DNA from: Peronospora farinosa
Taxonomy: Eukaryota > Oomycota > Peronosporomycetes > Peronosporales > Peronosporaceae
Length of the DNA stretch: 64,000 nt
Assembly: GCA_947646735.1 (NCBI GenBank)
Contig: CANTFK010000195.1
Location: 1-64,000 of the forward strand
Reading direction: 5' to 3'
Shown here: positions 1-12,513 of the stretch, piece by piece
Position numbering within the stretch: the stretch's first letter is position 1
Layout of the letters: every line of letters starts with the position of its first letter
The notes under the pieces: model-generated
Seen by the model: the letters and a program-made list of their open reading frames with translations, nothing else
Databases searched by the model: none
Told to the model about the DNA's origin: nothing
Translations under genes and position numbers: made by a program

Positions 1-95
1 GGCAAACTCAGTCGCGAAGCGTCGAGCCAGCGCATGCATACACAAGTGGTAGGATGCGTACCGCAATGGCCGCCGCCGACACGAAAGAGAGAGAC

Positions 96-99
96 AAAA
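96..99 (-). terminator. Pol III T4 terminator of the unit-1 tRNA
   Basis: On the minus strand a TTTT run lies 14-17 nt beyond the tRNA 3' end. Four T residues are the minimal RNA polymerase III stop. The same run lies at the same offset in every unit inspected, including the units whose neighbouring GAGAGAGAC has a point change. Confidence 0.6.
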
Positions 100-112
100 G
101 GAGTAAAGGACA

Positions 113-185
113 TATCAGAGGAGGGGATCGAACCCTCGATCTCGAGCGTGTGAAGCTCGCGTCCTAACCACTAGACGACACTGAC
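113..185 (-). tRNA. tRNA-Val(CAC), unit 1 (reference description)
   Basis: This 73-nt cloverleaf would read the valine codon GTG. Reading the minus strand, the acceptor 5' strand GTCAGTG pairs with CTCTGAT (G1-U72 wobble and a U6-U67 mismatch). The D arm is GTCT-AGTGGTTA-GGAC. The anticodon stem CGAGC/GCTCG is perfect, with loop TTCACAC (anticodon CAC). The variable loop is AGATC. The T arm GAGGG-TTCGATC-CCCTC is perfect and the discriminator is A73, as in eukaryotic valine tRNAs. Internal A box (TCGTCTAGTGG) and B box (GGTTCGATCCC) are present, with no intron. Oddities are C9 where a purine is usual, and the 6-67 mismatch, both shared by all copies. The call rests on folding by eye; a tRNA-like satellite with reduced function is the alternative. 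Confidence 0.82.
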
Positions 186-212
186 ACGTTTCAGCCATTC
201 GACACCATCCGC

Positions 213-222
213 CACATAAAAA
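213..222 (-). promoter_or_regulatory. AT-rich block about 30 nt upstream of the tRNA
   Basis: The minus strand reads CCTTTTTATG, about 28-37 nt upstream of the tRNA 5' end, in an otherwise mixed-composition flank. It is unchanged in essentially all units and is recognisable in the inverted relic at 33487. Some eukaryotes (fission yeast, plants) use a TATA-like element at this distance for tRNA genes. The role here is inferred. Confidence 0.3.
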
Positions 223-688
223 GGCGCAATACACACCCTTCTGCACCCTTTACCGATTACTCACTTTCATTACCCCCACCAGTCCTCATTGCCAGCCGCT
301 CATACCCCTTGTACCTACCAAATACCTCTACCGGCTCATTTTCTCACTTGGAGGCGACGATCCCGTTACCCTCACAGGTCTTGCGAGTTGTTTTGTGAGC
401 CTGCGTCATCGGTGTTGCAGACTCTACTACGGGACCTCTTTGAAACTTTCGATTTGACAACGTCGTCTGGGTGTCTAGATTGGCCAGCATGGATGCGTGT
501 TCACGAAGGCTCCACAACGGTAGGCTCCACAACGGTAGGCTCCACAACGGTAGGCTCCACAACACCAACGGCCACTGGCAAACTCAGTCGCGAAGCGTCG
601 AGCCAGCGCATGCATACACAAGTGGTAGGATGCGTACCGCAATGGCCGCCGCCGACACGAAAGAGAGAGACAAAAGGAGTAAAGGACA

Positions 689-761
689 TATCAGAGGAGG
701 GGATCGAACCCTCGATCTCGAGCGTGTGAAGCTCGCGTCCTAACCACTAGACGACACTGAC
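689..761 (-). tRNA. tRNA-Val(CAC), unit 2
   Basis: Sequence identical to unit 1. Its unit has 4 copies of the 15-bp motif and the full-length hotspot allele; 5' spacer TTTCACC. Confidence 0.82.
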
Positions 762-1263
762 ACGTTTCACCATTCGACACCATCCGCCACATAAAAAGGC
801 GCAATACACACCCTTCTGCACCCTTTACCGATTACTCACTTTCATTACCCCCACCAGTCCTCATTGCCAGCCGCTCATACCCCTTGTACCCACCAAATAC
901 CTCTACCGGCTCATTTTCTCACTTGGAGGCGACGATCCCGTTACCCTCACAGGTCTTGCGAGTTGTTTTGTGAGCCTGCGTCATCGGTGTTGCAGACTCT
1001 ACTACGGGACCTCTTTGAAACTTTCGATTTGACAACGTCGTCTGGGTGTCTAGATTGGCCAGCATGGATGCGTGTTCACGAAGGCTCCACAACGGTAGGC
1101 TCCACAACGGTAGGCTCCACAACGGTAGGCTCCACAACACCAACGGCCACTGGCAAACTCAGTCGCGAAGCGTCGAGCCAGCGCATGCATACACAAGTGG
1201 TAGGATGCGTACCGCAATGGCCGCCGCCGACACGAAAGAGAGAGACAAAAGGAGTAAAGGACA

Positions 1264-1336
1264 TATCAGAGGAGGGGATCGAACCCTCGATCTCGAGCGT
1301 GTGAAGCTCGCGTCCTAACCACTAGACGACACTGAC
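1264..1336 (-). tRNA. tRNA-Val(CAC), unit 3
   Basis: Identical tRNA, 575 bp from unit 2. 15-bp motif x4; 5' spacer TTTCACC. Confidence 0.82.
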
Positions 1337-1838
1337 ACGTTTCACCATTCGACACCATCCGCCACATAAAAAGGCGCAATACACACCCTTCTGCACCCTT
1401 TACCGATTACTCACTTTCATTACCCCCACCAGTCCTCATTGCCAGCCGCTCATACCCCTTGTACCTACCAAATACCTCTACCGGCTCATTTTCTCACTTG
1501 GAGGCGACGATCCCGTTACCCTCACAGGTCTTGCGAGTTGTTTTGTGAGCCTGCGTCATCGGTGTTGCAGACTCTACTACGGGACCTCTTTGAAACTTTC
1601 GATTTGACAACGTCGTCTGGGTGTCTAGATTGGCCAGCATGGATGCGTGTTCACGAAGGCTCCACAACGGTAGGCTCCACAACGGTAGGCTCCACAACGG
1701 TAGGCTCCACAACACCAACGGCCACTGGCAAACTCAGTCGCGAAGCGTCGAGCCAGCGCATGCATACACAAGTGGTAGGATGCGTACCGCAATGGCCGCC
1801 GCCGACACGAAAGAGAGAGACAAAAGGAGTAAAGGACA

Positions 1839-1911
1839 TATCAGAGGAGGGGATCGAACCCTCGATCTCGAGCGTGTGAAGCTCGCGTCCTAACCACTAG
1901 ACGACACTGAC
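1839..1911 (-). tRNA. tRNA-Val(CAC), unit 4
   Basis: Identical tRNA. 15-bp motif x4; 5' spacer TTTCAGCC. Confidence 0.82.
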
Positions 1912-2414
1912 ACGTTTCAGCCATTCGACACCATCCGCCACATAAAAAGGCGCAATACACACCCTTCTGCACCCTTTACCGATTACTCACTTTCATTACC
2001 CCCACCAGTCCTCATTGCCAGCCGCTCATACCCCTTGTACCTACCAAATACCTCTACCGGCTCATTTTCTCACTTGGAGGCGACGATCCCGTTACCCTCA
2101 CAGGTCTTGCGAGTTGTTTTGTGAGCCTGCGTCATCGGTGTTGCAGACTCTACTACGGGACCTCTTTGAAACTTTCGATTTGACAACGTCGTCTGGGTGT
2201 CTAGATTGGCCAGCATGGATGCGTGTTCACGAAGGCTCCACAACGGTAGGCTCCACAACGGTAGGCTCCACAACGGTAGGCTCCACAACACCAACGGCCA
2301 CTGGCAAACTCAGTCGCGAAGCGTCGAGCCAGCGCATGCATACACAAGTGGTAGGATGCGTACCGCAATGGCCGCCGCCGACACGAAAGAGAGAGACAAA
2401 AGGAGTAAAGGACA

Positions 2415-2487
2415 TATCAGAGGAGGGGATCGAACCCTCGATCTCGAGCGTGTGAAGCTCGCGTCCTAACCACTAGACGACACTGAC
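2415..2487 (-). tRNA. tRNA-Val(CAC), unit 5
   Basis: Identical tRNA, 576 bp from unit 4. 15-bp motif x4. Confidence 0.82.
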
Positions 2488-2990
2488 ACGTTTCAGCCAT
2501 TCGACACCATCCGCCACATAAAAAGGCGCAATACACACCCTTCTGCACCCTTTACCGATTACTCACTTTCATTACCCCCACCAGTCCTCATTGCCAGCCG
2601 CTCATACCCCTTGTACCTACCAAATACCTCTACCGGCTCATTTTCTCACTTGGAGGCGACGATCCCGTTACCCTCACAGGTCTTGCGAGTTGTTTTGTGA
2701 GCCTGCGTCATCGGTGTTGCAGACTCTACTACGGGACCTCTTTGAAACTTTCGATTTGACAACGTCGTCTGGGTGTCTAGATTGGCCAGCATGGATGCGT
2801 GTTCACGAAGGCTCCACAACGGTAGGCTCCACAACGGTAGGCTCCACAACGGTAGGCTCCACAACACCAACGGCCACTGGCAAACTCAGTCGCGAAGCGT
2901 CGAGCCAGCGCATGCATACACAAGTGGTAGGATGCGTACCGCAATGGCCGCCGCCGACACGAAAGAGAGAGACAAAAGGAGTAAAGGACA

Positions 2991-3063
2991 TATCAGAGGA
3001 GGGGATCGAACCCTCGATCTCGAGCGTGTGAAGCTCGCGTCCTAACCACTAGACGACACTGAC
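2991..3063 (-). tRNA. tRNA-Val(CAC), unit 6
   Basis: Identical tRNA. 15-bp motif x4. Confidence 0.82.
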
Positions 3064-3566
3064 ACGTTTCAGCCATTCGACACCATCCGCCACATAAAAA
3101 GGCGCAATACACACCCTTCTGCACCCTTTACCGATTACTCACTTTCATTACCCCCACCAGTCCTCATTGCCAGCCGCTCATACCCCTTGTACCCACCAAA
3201 TACCTCTACCGGCTCATTTTCTCACTTGGAGGCGACGATCCCGTTACCCTCACAGGTCTTGCGAGTTGTTTTGTGAGCCTGCGTCATCGGTGTTGCAGAC
3301 TCTACTACGGGACCTCTTTGAAACTTTCGATTTGACAACGTCGTCTGGGTGTCTAGATTGGCCAGCATGGATGCGTGTTCACGAAGGCTCCACAACGGTA
3401 GGCTCCACAACGGTAGGCTCCACAACGGTAGGCTCCACAACACCAACGGCCACTGGCAAACTCAGTCGCGAAGCGTCGAGCCAGCGCATGCATACACAAG
3501 TGGTAGGATGCGTACCGCAATGGCCGCCGCCGACACGAAAGAGAGAGACAAAAGGAGTAAAGGACA

Positions 3567-3639
3567 TATCAGAGGAGGGGATCGAACCCTCGATCTCGAG
3601 CGTGTGAAGCTCGCGTCCTAACCACTAGACGACACTGAC
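3567..3639 (-). tRNA. tRNA-Val(CAC), unit 7
   Basis: Identical tRNA. 15-bp motif x4. Confidence 0.82.
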
Positions 3640-4127
3640 ACGTTTCAGCCATTCGACACCATCCGCCACATAAAAAGGCGCAATACACACCCTTCTGCAC
3701 CCTTTACCGATTACTCACTTTCATTACCCCCACCAGTCCTCATTGCCAGCCGCTCATACCCCTTGTACCTACCAAATACCTCTACCGGCTCATTTTCTCA
3801 CTTGGAGGCGACGATCCCGTTACCCTCACAGGTCTTGCGAGTTGTTTTGTGAGCCTGCGTCATCGGTGTTGCAGACTCTACTACGGGACCTCTTTGAAAC
3901 TTTCGATTTGACAACGTCGTCTGGGTGTCTAGATTGGCCAGCATGGATGCGTGTTCACGAAGGCTCCACAACGGTAGGCTCCACAACGGTAGGCTCCACA
4001 ACGCCAACGGCCACTGGCAAACTCAGTCGCGAAGCGTCGAGCCAGCGCATGCATACACAAGTGGTAGGATGCGTACCGCAATGGCCGCCGCCGACACGAA
4101 AGAGAGAGACAAAAGGAGTAAAGGACA

Positions 4128-4200
4128 TATCAGAGGAGGGGATCGAACCCTCGATCTCGAGCGTGTGAAGCTCGCGTCCTAACCACTAGACGACACTGAC
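4128..4200 (-). tRNA. tRNA-Val(CAC), unit 8
   Basis: Identical tRNA, 561 bp from unit 7 because the 15-bp motif drops to 3 copies. Confidence 0.82.
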
Positions 4201-4689
4201 ACGTTTCAGCCATTCGACACCATCCGCCACATAAAAAGGCGCAATACACACCCTTCTGCACCCTTTACCGATTACTCACTTTCATTACCCCCACCAGTCC
4301 TCATTGCCAGCCGCTCATACCCCTTGTACCCACCAAATACCTCTACCGGCTCATTTTCTCACTTGGAGGCGACGATCCCGTTACCCTCACAGGTCTTGCG
4401 AGTTGTTTTGTGAGCCTGCGTCATCGGTGTTGCAGACTCTACTACGGGACCTCTTTGAAACTTTCGATTTGACAACGTCGTCTGGGTGTCTAGATTGGCC
4501 AGCATGGATGCGTGTTCACGAAGGCTCCACAACGGTAGGCTCCACAACGGTAGGCTCCACAACAGCCAACGGCCACTGGCAAACTCAGTCGCGAAGCGTC
4601 GAGCCAGCGCATGCATACACAAGTGGTAAGATGCGTACCGCAATGGCCGCCGCCGACACGAAAGAGAGAGACAAAAGGAGTAAAGGACA

Positions 4690-4762
4690 TATCAGAGGAG
4701 GGGATCGAACCCTCGATCTCGAGCGTGTGAAGCTCGCGTCCTAACCACTAGACGACACTGAC
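4690..4762 (-). tRNA. tRNA-Val(CAC), unit 9
   Basis: Identical tRNA. 15-bp motif x3, followed by a one-base insertion (ACAGCCAACG). Confidence 0.82.
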
Positions 4763-5265
4763 ACGTTTCAGCCATTCGACACCATCCGCCACATAAAAAG
4801 GCGCAATACACACCCTTCTGCACCCTTTACCGATTACTCACTTTCATTACCCCCACCAGTCCTCATTGCCAGCCGCTCATACCCCTTGTACCCACCAAAT
4901 ACCTCTACCGGCTCATTTTCTCACTTGGAGGCGACGATCCCGTTACCCTCACAGGTCTTGCGAGTTGTTTTGTGAGCCTGCGTCATCGGTGTTGCAGACT
5001 CTACTACGGGACCTCTTTGAAACTTTCGATTTGACAACGTCGTCTGGGTGTCTAGATTGGCCAGCATGGATGCGTGTTCACGAAGGCTCCACAACGGTAG
5101 GCTCCACAACGGTAGGCTCCACAACGGTAGGCTCCACAACACCAACGGCCACTGGCAAACTCAGTCGCGAAGCGTCGAGCCAGCGCATGCATACACAAGT
5201 GGTAGGATGCGCACCGCAATGGCCGCCGCCGACACGAAAGAGAGAGACAAAAGGAGTAAAGGACA

Positions 5266-5338
5266 TATCAGAGGAGGGGATCGAACCCTCGATCTCGAGC
5301 GTGTGAAGCTCGCGTCCTAACCACTAGACGACACTGAC
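5266..5338 (-). tRNA. tRNA-Val(CAC), unit 10
   Basis: Identical tRNA. 15-bp motif x4. First unit with the GCACCGC marker in place of GTACCGC downstream of the tRNA. Confidence 0.82.
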
Positions 5339-5826
5339 ACGTTTCAGCCATTCGACACCATCCGCCACATAAAAAGGCGCAATACACACCCTTCTGCACC
5401 CTTTACCGATTACTCACTTTCATTACCCCCACCAGTCCTCATTGCCAGCCGCTCATACCCCTTGTACCCACCAAATACCTCTACCGGCTCATTTTCTCAC
5501 TTGGAGGCGACGATCCCGTTACCCTCACAGGTCTTGCGAGTTGTTTTGTGAGCCTGCGTCATCGGTGTTGCAGACTCTACTACGGGACCTCTTTGAAACT
5601 TTCGATTTGACAACGTCGTCTGGGTGTCTAGATTGGCCAGCATGGATGCGTGTTCACGAAGGCTCCACAACGGTAGGCTCCACAACGGTAGGCTCCACAA
5701 CGCCAACGGCCACTGGCAAACTCAGTCGCGAAGCGTCGAGCCAGCGCATGCATACACAAGTGGTAAGATGCGCACCGCAATGGCCGCCGCCGACACGAAA
5801 GAGAGAGACAAAAGGAGTAAAGGACA

Positions 5827-5899
5827 TATCAGAGGAGGGGATCGAACCCTCGATCTCGAGCGTGTGAAGCTCGCGTCCTAACCACTAGACGACACTGAC
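5827..5899 (-). tRNA. tRNA-Val(CAC), unit 11
   Basis: Identical tRNA. 15-bp motif x3; downstream marker GTAAGATG. Confidence 0.82.
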
Positions 5900-6387
5900 A
5901 CGTTTCAGCCATTCGACACCATCCGCCACATAAAAAGGCGCAATACACACCCTTCTGCACCCTTTACCGATTACTCACTTTCATTACCCCCACCAGTCCT
6001 CATTGCCAGCCGCTCATACCCCTTGTACCCACCAAATACCTCTACCGGCTCATTTTCTCACTTGGAGGCGACGATCCCGTTACCCTCACAGGTCTTGCGA
6101 GTTGTTTTGTGAGCCTGCGTCATCGGTGTTGCAGACTCTACTACGGGACCTCTTTGAAACTTTCGATTTGACAACGTCGTCTGGGTGTCTAGATTGGCCA
6201 GCATGGATGCGTGTTCACGAAGGCTCCACAACGGTAGGCTCCACAACGGTAGGCTCCACAACGCCAACGGCCACTGGCAAACTCAGTCGCGAAGCGTCGA
6301 GCCAGCGCATGCATACACAAGTGGTAGGATGCGCACCGCAATGGCCGCCGCCGACACGAAAGAGAGAGACAAAAGGAGTAAAGGAGA

Positions 6388-6460
6388 TATCAGAGGAGGG
6401 GATCGAACCCTCGATCTCGAGCGTGTGAAGCTCGCGTCCTAACCACTAGACGACACTGAC
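6388..6460 (-). tRNA. tRNA-Val(CAC), unit 12
   Basis: Identical tRNA. First unit of a block in which the base two positions 3' of the tRNA (minus strand) is C rather than G. 15-bp motif x3. Confidence 0.82.
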
Positions 6461-6945
6461 ACGTTTCAGCCATTCGACACCATCCGCCACATAAAAAGGC
6501 GCAATACACACCCTTCTGCACCCTTTACCGATTACTCACTTTCATTACCCCCACCAGTCCTCATTGCCAGCCGCTCATACCCCTTGTACCCACCAAATAC
6601 CTCTACCGGCTCATTTTCTCACTTGGAGGCGACGATCCCGTTACCCTCACAGGTCTTGCGAGTTGTTTTGTGAGCCTGCGTCATCGGTGTTGCAGACTCT
6701 ACTACGGGACCTCTTTGAAACTTTCGATTTGACAACGTTTGGGTGTCTAGATTGGCCAGCATGGATGCGTGTTCACGAAGGCTCCACAACGGTAGGCTCC
6801 ACAACGGTAGGCTCCACAACGCCAACGGCCACTGGCAAACTCAGTCGCGAAGCGTCGAGCCAGCGCATGCATACACAAGTGGTAGGATGCGCACCGCAAT
6901 GGCCGCCGCCGACACGAAAGAGAGAGACAAAAGGAGTAAAGGAGA

Positions 6946-7018
6946 TATCAGAGGAGGGGATCGAACCCTCGATCTCGAGCGTGTGAAGCTCGCGTCCTAA
7001 CCACTAGACGACACTGAC
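6946..7018 (-). tRNA. tRNA-Val(CAC), unit 13
   Basis: Identical tRNA. 15-bp motif x3. The hotspot is shortened to GTTTGGGTG, a 3-bp loss. Confidence 0.82.
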
Positions 7019-7484
7019 ACGTTTCAGCCATTCGACACCATCCGCCACATAAAAAGGCGCAATACACACCCTTCTGCACCCTTTACCGATTACTCACTTT
7101 CACTATCCCCACCAGTCCTCATTGCCAGCCGCTCATACCCCTTGTACCCACCAAATACCTCTACCGGCTCATTTTCTCACTTGGAGGCGACGATCCCGTT
7201 ACCCTCACAGGTCTTGCGAGTTGTTTTGTGAGCCTGCGTCATCGGTGTTGCAGACTCTACTACGGGACCTCTTTGAAACCTTCGATTTGACAACTCTGTC
7301 TAGATTGGCCAGCATGGATGCGTGTTCACGAAGGCTCCACAACGGTAGGCTCCACAACAGCCAACGGCCACTGGCAAACTCAGTCGCGAAGCGTCGAGCC
7401 AGCGCATGCATACACAAGTGGTAGGATGCGCACCGCAATGGCCGCCGCCGACACGAAAGAGAGAGACAAAAGGAGTAAAGGAGA

Positions 7485-7557
7485 TATCAGAGGAGGGGAT
7501 CGAACCCTCGATCTCGAGCGTGTGAAGCTCGCGTCCTAACCACTAGACGACACTGAC
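7485..7557 (-). tRNA. tRNA-Val(CAC), unit 14
   Basis: Identical tRNA. 15-bp motif x2; hotspot allele CTCTGTCTAG; 5' spacer TTTAGCC. Confidence 0.82.
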
Positions 7558-8042
7558 ACGTTTAGCCATTCGACACCATCCGCCACATAAAAAGGCGCAA
7601 TACACACCCTTCTGCACCCTTTACCGATTACTCACTTTCACTATCCCCACCAGTCCTCATTGCCAGCCGCTCATACCCCTTGTACCTACCAAATACCTCT
7701 ACCGGCTCATTTTCTCACTTGGAGGCGACGATCCCGTTACCCTCACAGGTCTTGCGAGTTGTTTTGTGAGCCTGCGTCATCGGTGTTGCAGACTCTACTA
7801 CGGGACCTCTTTGAAACCTTCGATTTGACAACGTCTTGGGTGTCTAGATTGGCCAGCATGGATGCGTGTTCACGAAGGCTCCACAACGGTAGGCTCCACA
7901 ACGGTAGGCTCCACAACGCCAACGGCCACTGGCAAACTCAGTCGCGAAGCGTCGAGCCAGCGCATGCATACACAAGTGGTAGGATGCGCACCGCAATGGC
8001 CGCCGCCGACACGAAAGAGAGAGACAAAAGGAGTAAAGGAGA

Positions 8043-8115
8043 TATCAGAGGAGGGGATCGAACCCTCGATCTCGAGCGTGTGAAGCTCGCGTCCTAACCA
8101 CTAGACGACACTGAC
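8043..8115 (-). tRNA. tRNA-Val(CAC), unit 15
   Basis: Identical tRNA. 15-bp motif x3; hotspot allele GTCTTGGGTG. Confidence 0.82.
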
Positions 8116-8595
8116 ACGTTTAGCCATTCGACACCATCCGCCACATAAAAAGGCGCAATACACACCCTTCTGCACCCTTTACCGATTACTCACTTTCACT
8201 ACCCCCACCAGTCCTCATTGCCAGCCGCTCATACCCCTTGTACCCACCAAATACCTCTACCGGCTCATTTTCTCACTTGGAGGCGACGATCCCGTTACCC
8301 TCACAGGTCTTGCGAGTTGTTTTGTGAGCCTGCGTCATCGGTGTTGCAGACTCTACTACGGGACCTCTTTGAAACCTTCGATTTGACAACTCGTGTCTAG
8401 ATTGGCCAGCATGGATGCGTGTTCACGAAGGCTCCACAACGGTAGGCTCCACAACGGTAGGCTCCACAACGCCAACGGCCACTGGCAAACTCAGTCGCGA
8501 AGCGTCGAGCCAGCGCATGCATACACAAGTGGTAAGATGCGCACCGCAATGGCCGCCGCCGACACGAAAGAGAGAGACAAAAGGAGTAAAGGAGA

Positions 8596-8668
8596 TATCA
8601 GAGGAGGGGATCGAACCCTCGATCTCGAGCGTGTGAAGCTCGCGTCCTAACCACTAGACGACACTGAC
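8596..8668 (-). tRNA. tRNA-Val(CAC), unit 16
   Basis: Identical tRNA. 15-bp motif x3; hotspot allele CTCGTGTCTAG. Confidence 0.82.
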
Positions 8669-9146
8669 ACGTTTAGCCATTCGACACCATCCGCCACATA
8701 AAAAGGCGCAATACACACCCTTCTGCACCCTTTACCGATTACTCACTTTCACTATCCCCACCAGTCCTCATTGCCAGCCGCTCATACCCCTTGTACCCAC
8801 CAAATACCTCTACCGGCTCATTTTCTCACTTGGAGGCGACGATCCCGTTACCCTCACAGGTCTTGCGAGTTGTTTTGTGAGCCTGCGTCATCGGTGTTGC
8901 AGACTCTACTACGGGACCTCTTTGAAACCTTCGATTTGACAACTTGTCTAGATTGGCCAGCATGGATGCGTGTTCACGAAGGCTCCACAACGGTAGGCTC
9001 CACAACGGTAGGCTCCACAACGCCAACGGCCACTGGCAAACTCAGTCGCGAAGCGTCGAGCCAGCGCATGCATACACAAGTGGTAAGATGCGCACCGCAA
9101 TGGCCGCCGCCGACACGAAAGAGAGAGACAAAAGGAGTAAAGGAGA

Positions 9147-9219
9147 TATCAGAGGAGGGGATCGAACCCTCGATCTCGAGCGTGTGAAGCTCGCGTCCTA
9201 ACCACTAGACGACACTGAC
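9147..9219 (-). tRNA. tRNA-Val(CAC), unit 17
   Basis: Identical tRNA. 15-bp motif x3; hotspot allele CTTGTCTAG. Confidence 0.82.
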
Positions 9220-9697
9220 ACGTTTAGCCATTCGACACCATCCGCCACATAAAAAGGCGCAATACACACCCTTCTGCACCCTTTACCGATTACTCACTTT
9301 CACTACCCCCACCAGTCCTCATTGCCAGCCGCTCATACCCCTTGTACCCACCAAATACCTCTACCGGCTCATTTTCTCACTTGGAGGCGACGATCCCGTT
9401 ACCCTCACAGGTCTTGCGAGTTGTTTTGTGAGCCTGCGTCATCGGTGTTGCAGACTCTACTACGGGACCTCTTTGAAACCTTCGATTTGACAACTTGTCT
9501 AGATTGGCCAGCATGGATGCGTGTTCACGAAGGCTCCACAACGGTAGGCTCCACAACGGTAGGCTCCACAACGCCAACGGCCACTGGCAAACTCAGTCGC
9601 GAAGCGTCGAGCCAGCGCATGCATACACAAGTGGTAAGATGCGCACCGCAATGGCCGCCGCCGACACGAAAGAGAGAGACAAAAGGAGTAAAGGAGA

Positions 9698-9770
9698 TAT
9701 CAGAGGAGGGGATCGAACCCTCGATCTCGAGCGTGTGAAGCTCGCGTCCTAACCACTAGACGACACTGAC
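9698..9770 (-). tRNA. tRNA-Val(CAC), unit 18
   Basis: Identical tRNA, 551 bp from unit 17 and with the same hotspot allele, so probably a recent duplicate. Confidence 0.82.
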
Positions 9771-10248
9771 ACGTTTCAGCCATTCGACACCATCCGCCAC
9801 ATAAAAAGGCGCAATACACACCCTTCTGCACCCTTTACCGATTACTCACTTTCACTATCCCCACCAGTCCTCATTGCCAGCCGCTCATACCCCTTGTACC
9901 CACCAAATACCTCTACCGGCTCATTTTCTCACTTGGAGGCGACGATCCCGTTACCCTCACAGGTCTTGCGAGTTGTTTTGTGAGCCTGCGTCATCGGTGT
10001 TGCAGACTCTACTACGGGACCTCTTTGAAACCTTCGATTTGACAACTGTCTAGATTGGCCAGCATGGATGCGTGTTCACGAAGGCTCCACAACGGTAGGC
10101 TCCACAACGGTAGGCTCCACAACGCCAACGGCCACTGGCAAACTCAGTCGCGAAGCGTCGAGCCAGCGCATGCATACACAAGTGGTAAGATGCGCACCGC
10201 AATGGCCGCCGCCGACACGAAAGAGAGAGACAAAAGGAGTAAAGGAGA

Positions 10249-10321
10249 TATCAGAGGAGGGGATCGAACCCTCGATCTCGAGCGTGTGAAGCTCGCGTCC
10301 TAACCACTAGACGACACTGAC
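10249..10321 (-). tRNA. tRNA-Val(CAC), unit 19
   Basis: Identical tRNA. 15-bp motif x3; hotspot allele CTGTCTAG. Confidence 0.82.
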
Positions 10322-10784
10322 ACGTTTCAGCCATTCGACACCATCCGCCACATAAAAAGGCGCAATACACACCCTTCTGCACCCTTTACCGATTACTCAC
10401 TTTCACTATCCCCACCAGTCCTCATTGCCAGCCGCTCATACCCCTTGTACCCACCAAATACCTCTACCGGCTCATTTTCTCACTTGGAGGCGACGATCCC
10501 GTTACCCTCACAGGTCTTGCGAGTTGTTTTGTGAGCCTGCGTCATCGGTGTTGCAGACTCTACTACGGGACCTCTTTGAAACCTTCGATTTGACAACGTC
10601 TAGATTGGCCAGCATGGATGCGTGTTCACGAAGGCTCCACAACGGTAGGCTCCACAACAGCCAACGGCCACTGGCAAACTCAGTCGCGAAGCGTCGAGCC
10701 AGCGCATGCATACACAAGTGGTAGGATGCGCACCGCAATGGCCGCCGCCGACACGAAAGAGAGAGACAAAAGGAGTAAAGGAGA

Positions 10785-10857
10785 TATCAGAGGAGGGGAT
10801 CGAACCCTCGATCTCGAGCGTGTGAAGCTCGCGTCCTAACCACTAGACGACACTGAC
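10785..10857 (-). tRNA. tRNA-Val(CAC), unit 20
   Basis: Identical tRNA. 15-bp motif x2; shortest hotspot allele, CGTCTAG. Confidence 0.82.
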
Positions 10858-11319
10858 ACGTTTCAGCCATTCGACACCATCCGCCACATAAAAAGGCGCA
10901 ATACACACCCTTCTGCACCCTTTACCGATTACTCACTTTCACTACCCCCACCAGTCCTCATTGCCAGCCGCTCATACCCCTTGTACCCACCAAATACCTC
11001 TACCGGCTCATTTTCTCACTTGGAGGCGACGATCCCGTTACCCTCACAGGTCTTGCGAGTTGTTTTGTGAGCCTGCGTCATCGGTGTTGCAGACTCTACT
11101 ACGGGACCTCTTTGAAACCTTCGATTTGACAACGTCTAGATTGGCCAGCATGGATGCGTGTTCACGAAGGCTCCACAACGGTAGGCTCCACAACGCCAAC
11201 GGCCACTGGCAAACTCAGTCGCGAAGCGTCGAGCCAGCGCATGCATACACAAGTGGTAAGATGCGCACCGCAATGGCCGCCGCCGACACGAAAGAGAGAG
11301 ACAAAAGGAGTAAAGGAGA

Positions 11320-11392
11320 TATCAGAGGAGGGGATCGAACCCTCGATCTCGAGCGTGTGAAGCTCGCGTCCTAACCACTAGACGACACTGAC
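11320..11392 (-). tRNA. tRNA-Val(CAC), unit 21
   Basis: Identical tRNA. 15-bp motif x2; hotspot CGTCTAG; 5' spacer TTTCACC. Confidence 0.82.
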
Positions 11393-11906
11393 ACGTTTCA
11401 CCATTCGACACCATCCGCCACATAAAAAGGCGCAATACACACCCTTCTGCACCCTTTACCGATTACTCACTTTCATTACCCCCACCAGTCCTCATTGCCA
11501 GCCGCTCATACCCCTTGTACCTACCAAATACCTCTACCGGCTCATTTTCTCACTTGGAGGCGACGATCCCGTTACCCTCACAGGTCTTGCGAGTTGTTTT
11601 GTGAGCCTGCGTCATCGGTGTTGCAGACTCTACTACGGGACCTCTTTGAAACCTTCGATTTGACAACGTTTGGGTGTCTAGATTGGCCAGCATGGATGCG
11701 TGTTCACGAAGGCTCCACAACGGTAGGCTCCACAACGGTAGGCTCCACAACGGTAGGCTCCACAACGGTAGGCTCCACAACACCAACGGCCACTGGCAAA
11801 CTCAGTCGCGAAGCGTCGAGCCAGCGCATGCATACACAAGTGGTAAGATGCGCACCGCAATGGCCGCCGCCGACACGAAAGAGAGAGACAAAAGGAGTAA
11901 AGGAGA

Positions 11907-11979
11907 TATCAGAGGAGGGGATCGAACCCTCGATCTCGAGCGTGTGAAGCTCGCGTCCTAACCACTAGACGACACTGAC
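11907..11979 (-). tRNA. tRNA-Val(CAC), unit 22
   Basis: Identical tRNA. 15-bp motif expanded to 5 copies; hotspot allele GTTTGGGTG as in unit 13. Confidence 0.82.
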
Positions 11980-12440
11980 ACGTTTCACCATTCGACACCA
12001 TCCGCCACATAAAAAGGCGCAATACACACCCTTCTGCACCCTTTACCGATTACTCACTTTCACTATCCCCACCAGTCCTCATTGCCAGCCGCTCATACCC
12101 CTTGTACCCACCAAATACCTCTACCGGCTCATTTTCTCACTTGGAGGCGACGATCCCGTTACCCTCACAGGTCTTGCGAGTTGTTTTGTGAGCCTGCGTC
12201 ATCGGTGTTGCAGACTCTACTACGGGACCTCTTTGAAACCTTCGATTTGACAACGTCTAGATTGGCCAGCATGGATGCGTGTTCACGAAGGCTCCACAAC
12301 GGTAGGCTCCACAACACCAACGGCCACTGGCAAACTCAGTCGCGAAGCGTCGAGCCAGCGCATGCATACACAAGTGGTAAGATGCGCATCGCAATGGCCG
12401 CCGCCGACACGAAAGAGAGAGACAAAAGGAGTAAAGGAGA

Positions 12441-12513
12441 TATCAGAGGAGGGGATCGAACCCTCGATCTCGAGCGTGTGAAGCTCGCGTCCTAACCACT
12501 AGACGACACTGAC
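12441..12513 (-). tRNA. tRNA-Val(CAC), unit 23
   Basis: Identical tRNA. 15-bp motif x2; hotspot CGTCTAG; private downstream change GCATCGC. Confidence 0.82.
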
